A stretch of DNA of 38,590 nt from an uncultured Pseudomonadota bacterium (GTDB taxonomy: Bacteria; Pseudomonadota; Gammaproteobacteria; Steroidobacterales; Steroidobacteraceae), in the NCBI GenBank assembly GCA_903890265.1, contig CAITAM010000443.1:1-38590 (forward strand), read 5' to 3'. The translations under genes and the position numbers were made by a program. The notes beneath the pieces are model-generated. The model was not told where the DNA came from, searched no databases, and saw only the letters and a list, made by a program, of their open reading frames with translations. This document shows, piece after piece, positions 37,556 through 38,590 of this stretch (its first letter is position 1; every line of letters starts with the position of its first letter).

Positions 37556-38568
37556 CGATGGTCGACAACGGCACTCACCTCATTGACCTCGCGGACCTGT
37601 CCCGTGACGAGGTCACGGCCCTGGTCGACCTCGCCGCGCGGCTGCGGTCCCACCCGGAACCGGCGGCACTCGCGGGCAAGGTGCTGGGACTCGTCTTTTT
37701 CAATCCGTCGCTGCGCACGCTCGCCTCGACCCAGGCGGGCATGGCGAAGCTCGGTGGCAGCTCCTTCGTCATCACGCCCGGCGCCGGTACCTGGCAGCTG
37801 GAGTCGCGCCTTGGGGTGCGCATGGACGGTGCCTGTGCCGAACACGTCCGGGAAGGACTGCCGGTGCTCGCCTCGTTCTGCGACGCGCTCGGAATCCGCG
37901 CCTTCGCCGCCGGCAAGGACTTGGCCGCGGACCTTGCCGACACGGAGTTTCGCGCCATGGCGGCCGTGGTGCCGGGCCCGCTGATCAATCTCGAGTCGGC
38001 GATCGCGCACCCCATGCAGGGTCTTGCCGACTGGCGGACGCTCGACGACCTCGGCGTGCCGCGCCACTCCCGGTTCGTGCTGAGCTGGGTCAATCACCCG
38101 CGGGCACTGCCGCTCGCCGTGCCCGCGACCACCGTGCACATGGCCGCGCTGCGTGGCCACGAGGTGGTCGTGCTGCGGCCCGACGGCTATGCACTGCCAC
38201 CCGAGGTGATGCAGCGGGCCCGCGACGCCGCTGCGATCGGCGGCGGTTCCGTCACCGAGACGACGGACCGGGCGGCGGCTTTGCGCGGCGCCTCGATCGT
38301 CTACGCGAAGGAATGGGGCTCGCCGCTCCATTACGGCGACGCGACCGCCGAGGCCGCGTTGCGCGCGCCGCTGGCCGAGTGGCAGGTCGACGAGTCCTGG
38401 TTCGCCGGCAGCGCGGCCGACTGCCGTTTCATGCACTGCCTCCCGGTCCGGCGCAACGTGGCCGTCGCCGACGCGGTGCTGGACGGCGGGCGCAGCGTGG
38501 TTCTCACCGAGGCCAACAACCGACTATGGACGCAGATGGCGGTCCTCTACCGTCTGCTTCGAGGCTGA
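37546..38568 (+). CDS. N-acylornithine carbamoyltransferase (argF' type, probably N-succinylornithine)
   Basis: This protein of 336-340 residues is a transcarbamylase of the ArgF' group, which carbamoylates N-acylated ornithine. The carbamoyl-phosphate loop is FFNPSLRT, with the HPMQ motif and FMHCLPVRRN further on. It matches the Bacteroides fragilis N-succinylornithine enzyme, as I remember it, at TWQLESRLGVRMDG, LSWVNHPRALPLAVP and FMHCLPVRRN better than the Xanthomonas N-acetylornithine enzyme. At the specificity position after MDG it has Ala (A94 counting from the ATG at 37558), not the glutamate of the acetyl enzyme. The start is either 37546 (overlapping argC) or 37558. Ordinary ornithine carbamoyltransferase is unlikely, since the SMG and STRT signatures are absent. 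Confidence 0.82.
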   Translation: MDLTMVDNGTHLIDLADLSRDEVTALVDLAARLRSHPEPAALAGKVLGLVFFNPSLRTLASTQAGMAKLGGSSFVITPGAGTWQLESRLGVRMDGACAEHVREGLPVLASFCDALGIRAFAAGKDLAADLADTEFRAMAAVVPGPLINLESAIAHPMQGLADWRTLDDLGVPRHSRFVLSWVNHPRALPLAVPATTVHMAALRGHEVVVLRPDGYALPPEVMQRARDAAAIGGGSVTETTDRAAALRGASIVYAKEWGSPLHYGDATAEAALRAPLAEWQVDESWFAGSAADCRFMHCLPVRRNVAVADAVLDGGRSVVLTEANNRLWTQMAVLYRLLRG

Positions 38569-38590
38569 GCGAGGACGCAACCGCGCGTCC

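Noticed and set aside
37546-38568. Ordinary ornithine or aspartate carbamoyltransferase
   Set aside because: The carbamoyl-phosphate loop is SLRT rather than STRT, the ornithine-binding SMG loop is missing, and the HCLPVRRN motif and the segment after FFNPSLRT are those of the N-acylornithine group.

Overview
The window is GC-rich, densely coding DNA from one stretch of bacterial chromosome. The gene families point to a gammaproteobacterium: ftsX followed by the sigma-32 gene, yadG/yadH, tamA/tamB, nudC, gltB/gltD and an ArgR of proteobacterial type. A transcarbamylase of the N-acylornithine type inside the arginine operon, and a hybrid kinase with a propeller sensor, suggest a lineage near Xanthomonadales, Nevskiales or Steroidobacterales. 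That placement is inference from gene content. I see no insertion sequences, phage genes, tRNA, rRNA or CRISPR array.

Layout. 1-1.4 kb: the end of ftsX, then rpoH behind a perfect CIRCE operator that overlaps a sigma-E-like promoter. 1.4-3.7 kb (minus): a histone-deacetylase-fold protein translationally coupled to an ACT-domain malic enzyme. 3.7-9.7 kb (minus): gltB and gltD, the NADPH glutamate synthase. 9.9-16.2 kb (plus): a degenerate GGDEF-EAL protein and a 1516-residue membrane hybrid histidine kinase. 16.3-18.2 kb (plus): a Tat-exported flavoprotein resembling spermidine dehydrogenase. 18.2-24.1 kb (minus): a small secreted protein, a candidate sigma-54-driven small RNA of about 76 nt, a YheT-like hydrolase coupled to a membrane-tethered response regulator, a PhzF-family protein and the YadG/YadH ABC exporter. 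24.2-25.6 kb: an unknown protein divergent from an orphan FlhC-like regulator, with a 24-bp palindrome between them. 25.6-33.7 kb (plus): nudC, a TSUP permease, an NRDE protein, tamA and tamB. 33.7-38.6 kb (plus): argR, argG, a P-loop gene of unknown function, argC and an argF'-type transcarbamylase, preceded by two ARG boxes with the canonical 21-bp centre spacing.

The most interesting parts are the arginine operon and the candidate small RNA. The transcarbamylase carries the features of the N-succinylornithine enzyme rather than the N-acetylornithine enzyme: alanine where the acetyl enzyme has its specificity glutamate. The unknown P-loop gene, coupled by ATGA overlaps to argG and argC, resembles the DUF1611/DgcN family as I remember it. 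The characterised member of that family N-acetylates D-glutamate. Together they suggest an arginine pathway on N-acyl (possibly N-succinyl) intermediates with a non-GNAT acyl-glutamate synthase. The small RNA candidate at 18669-18744 has a consensus -24/-12 promoter, two stem-loops that each expose a CCCCC loop, and an intrinsic terminator.
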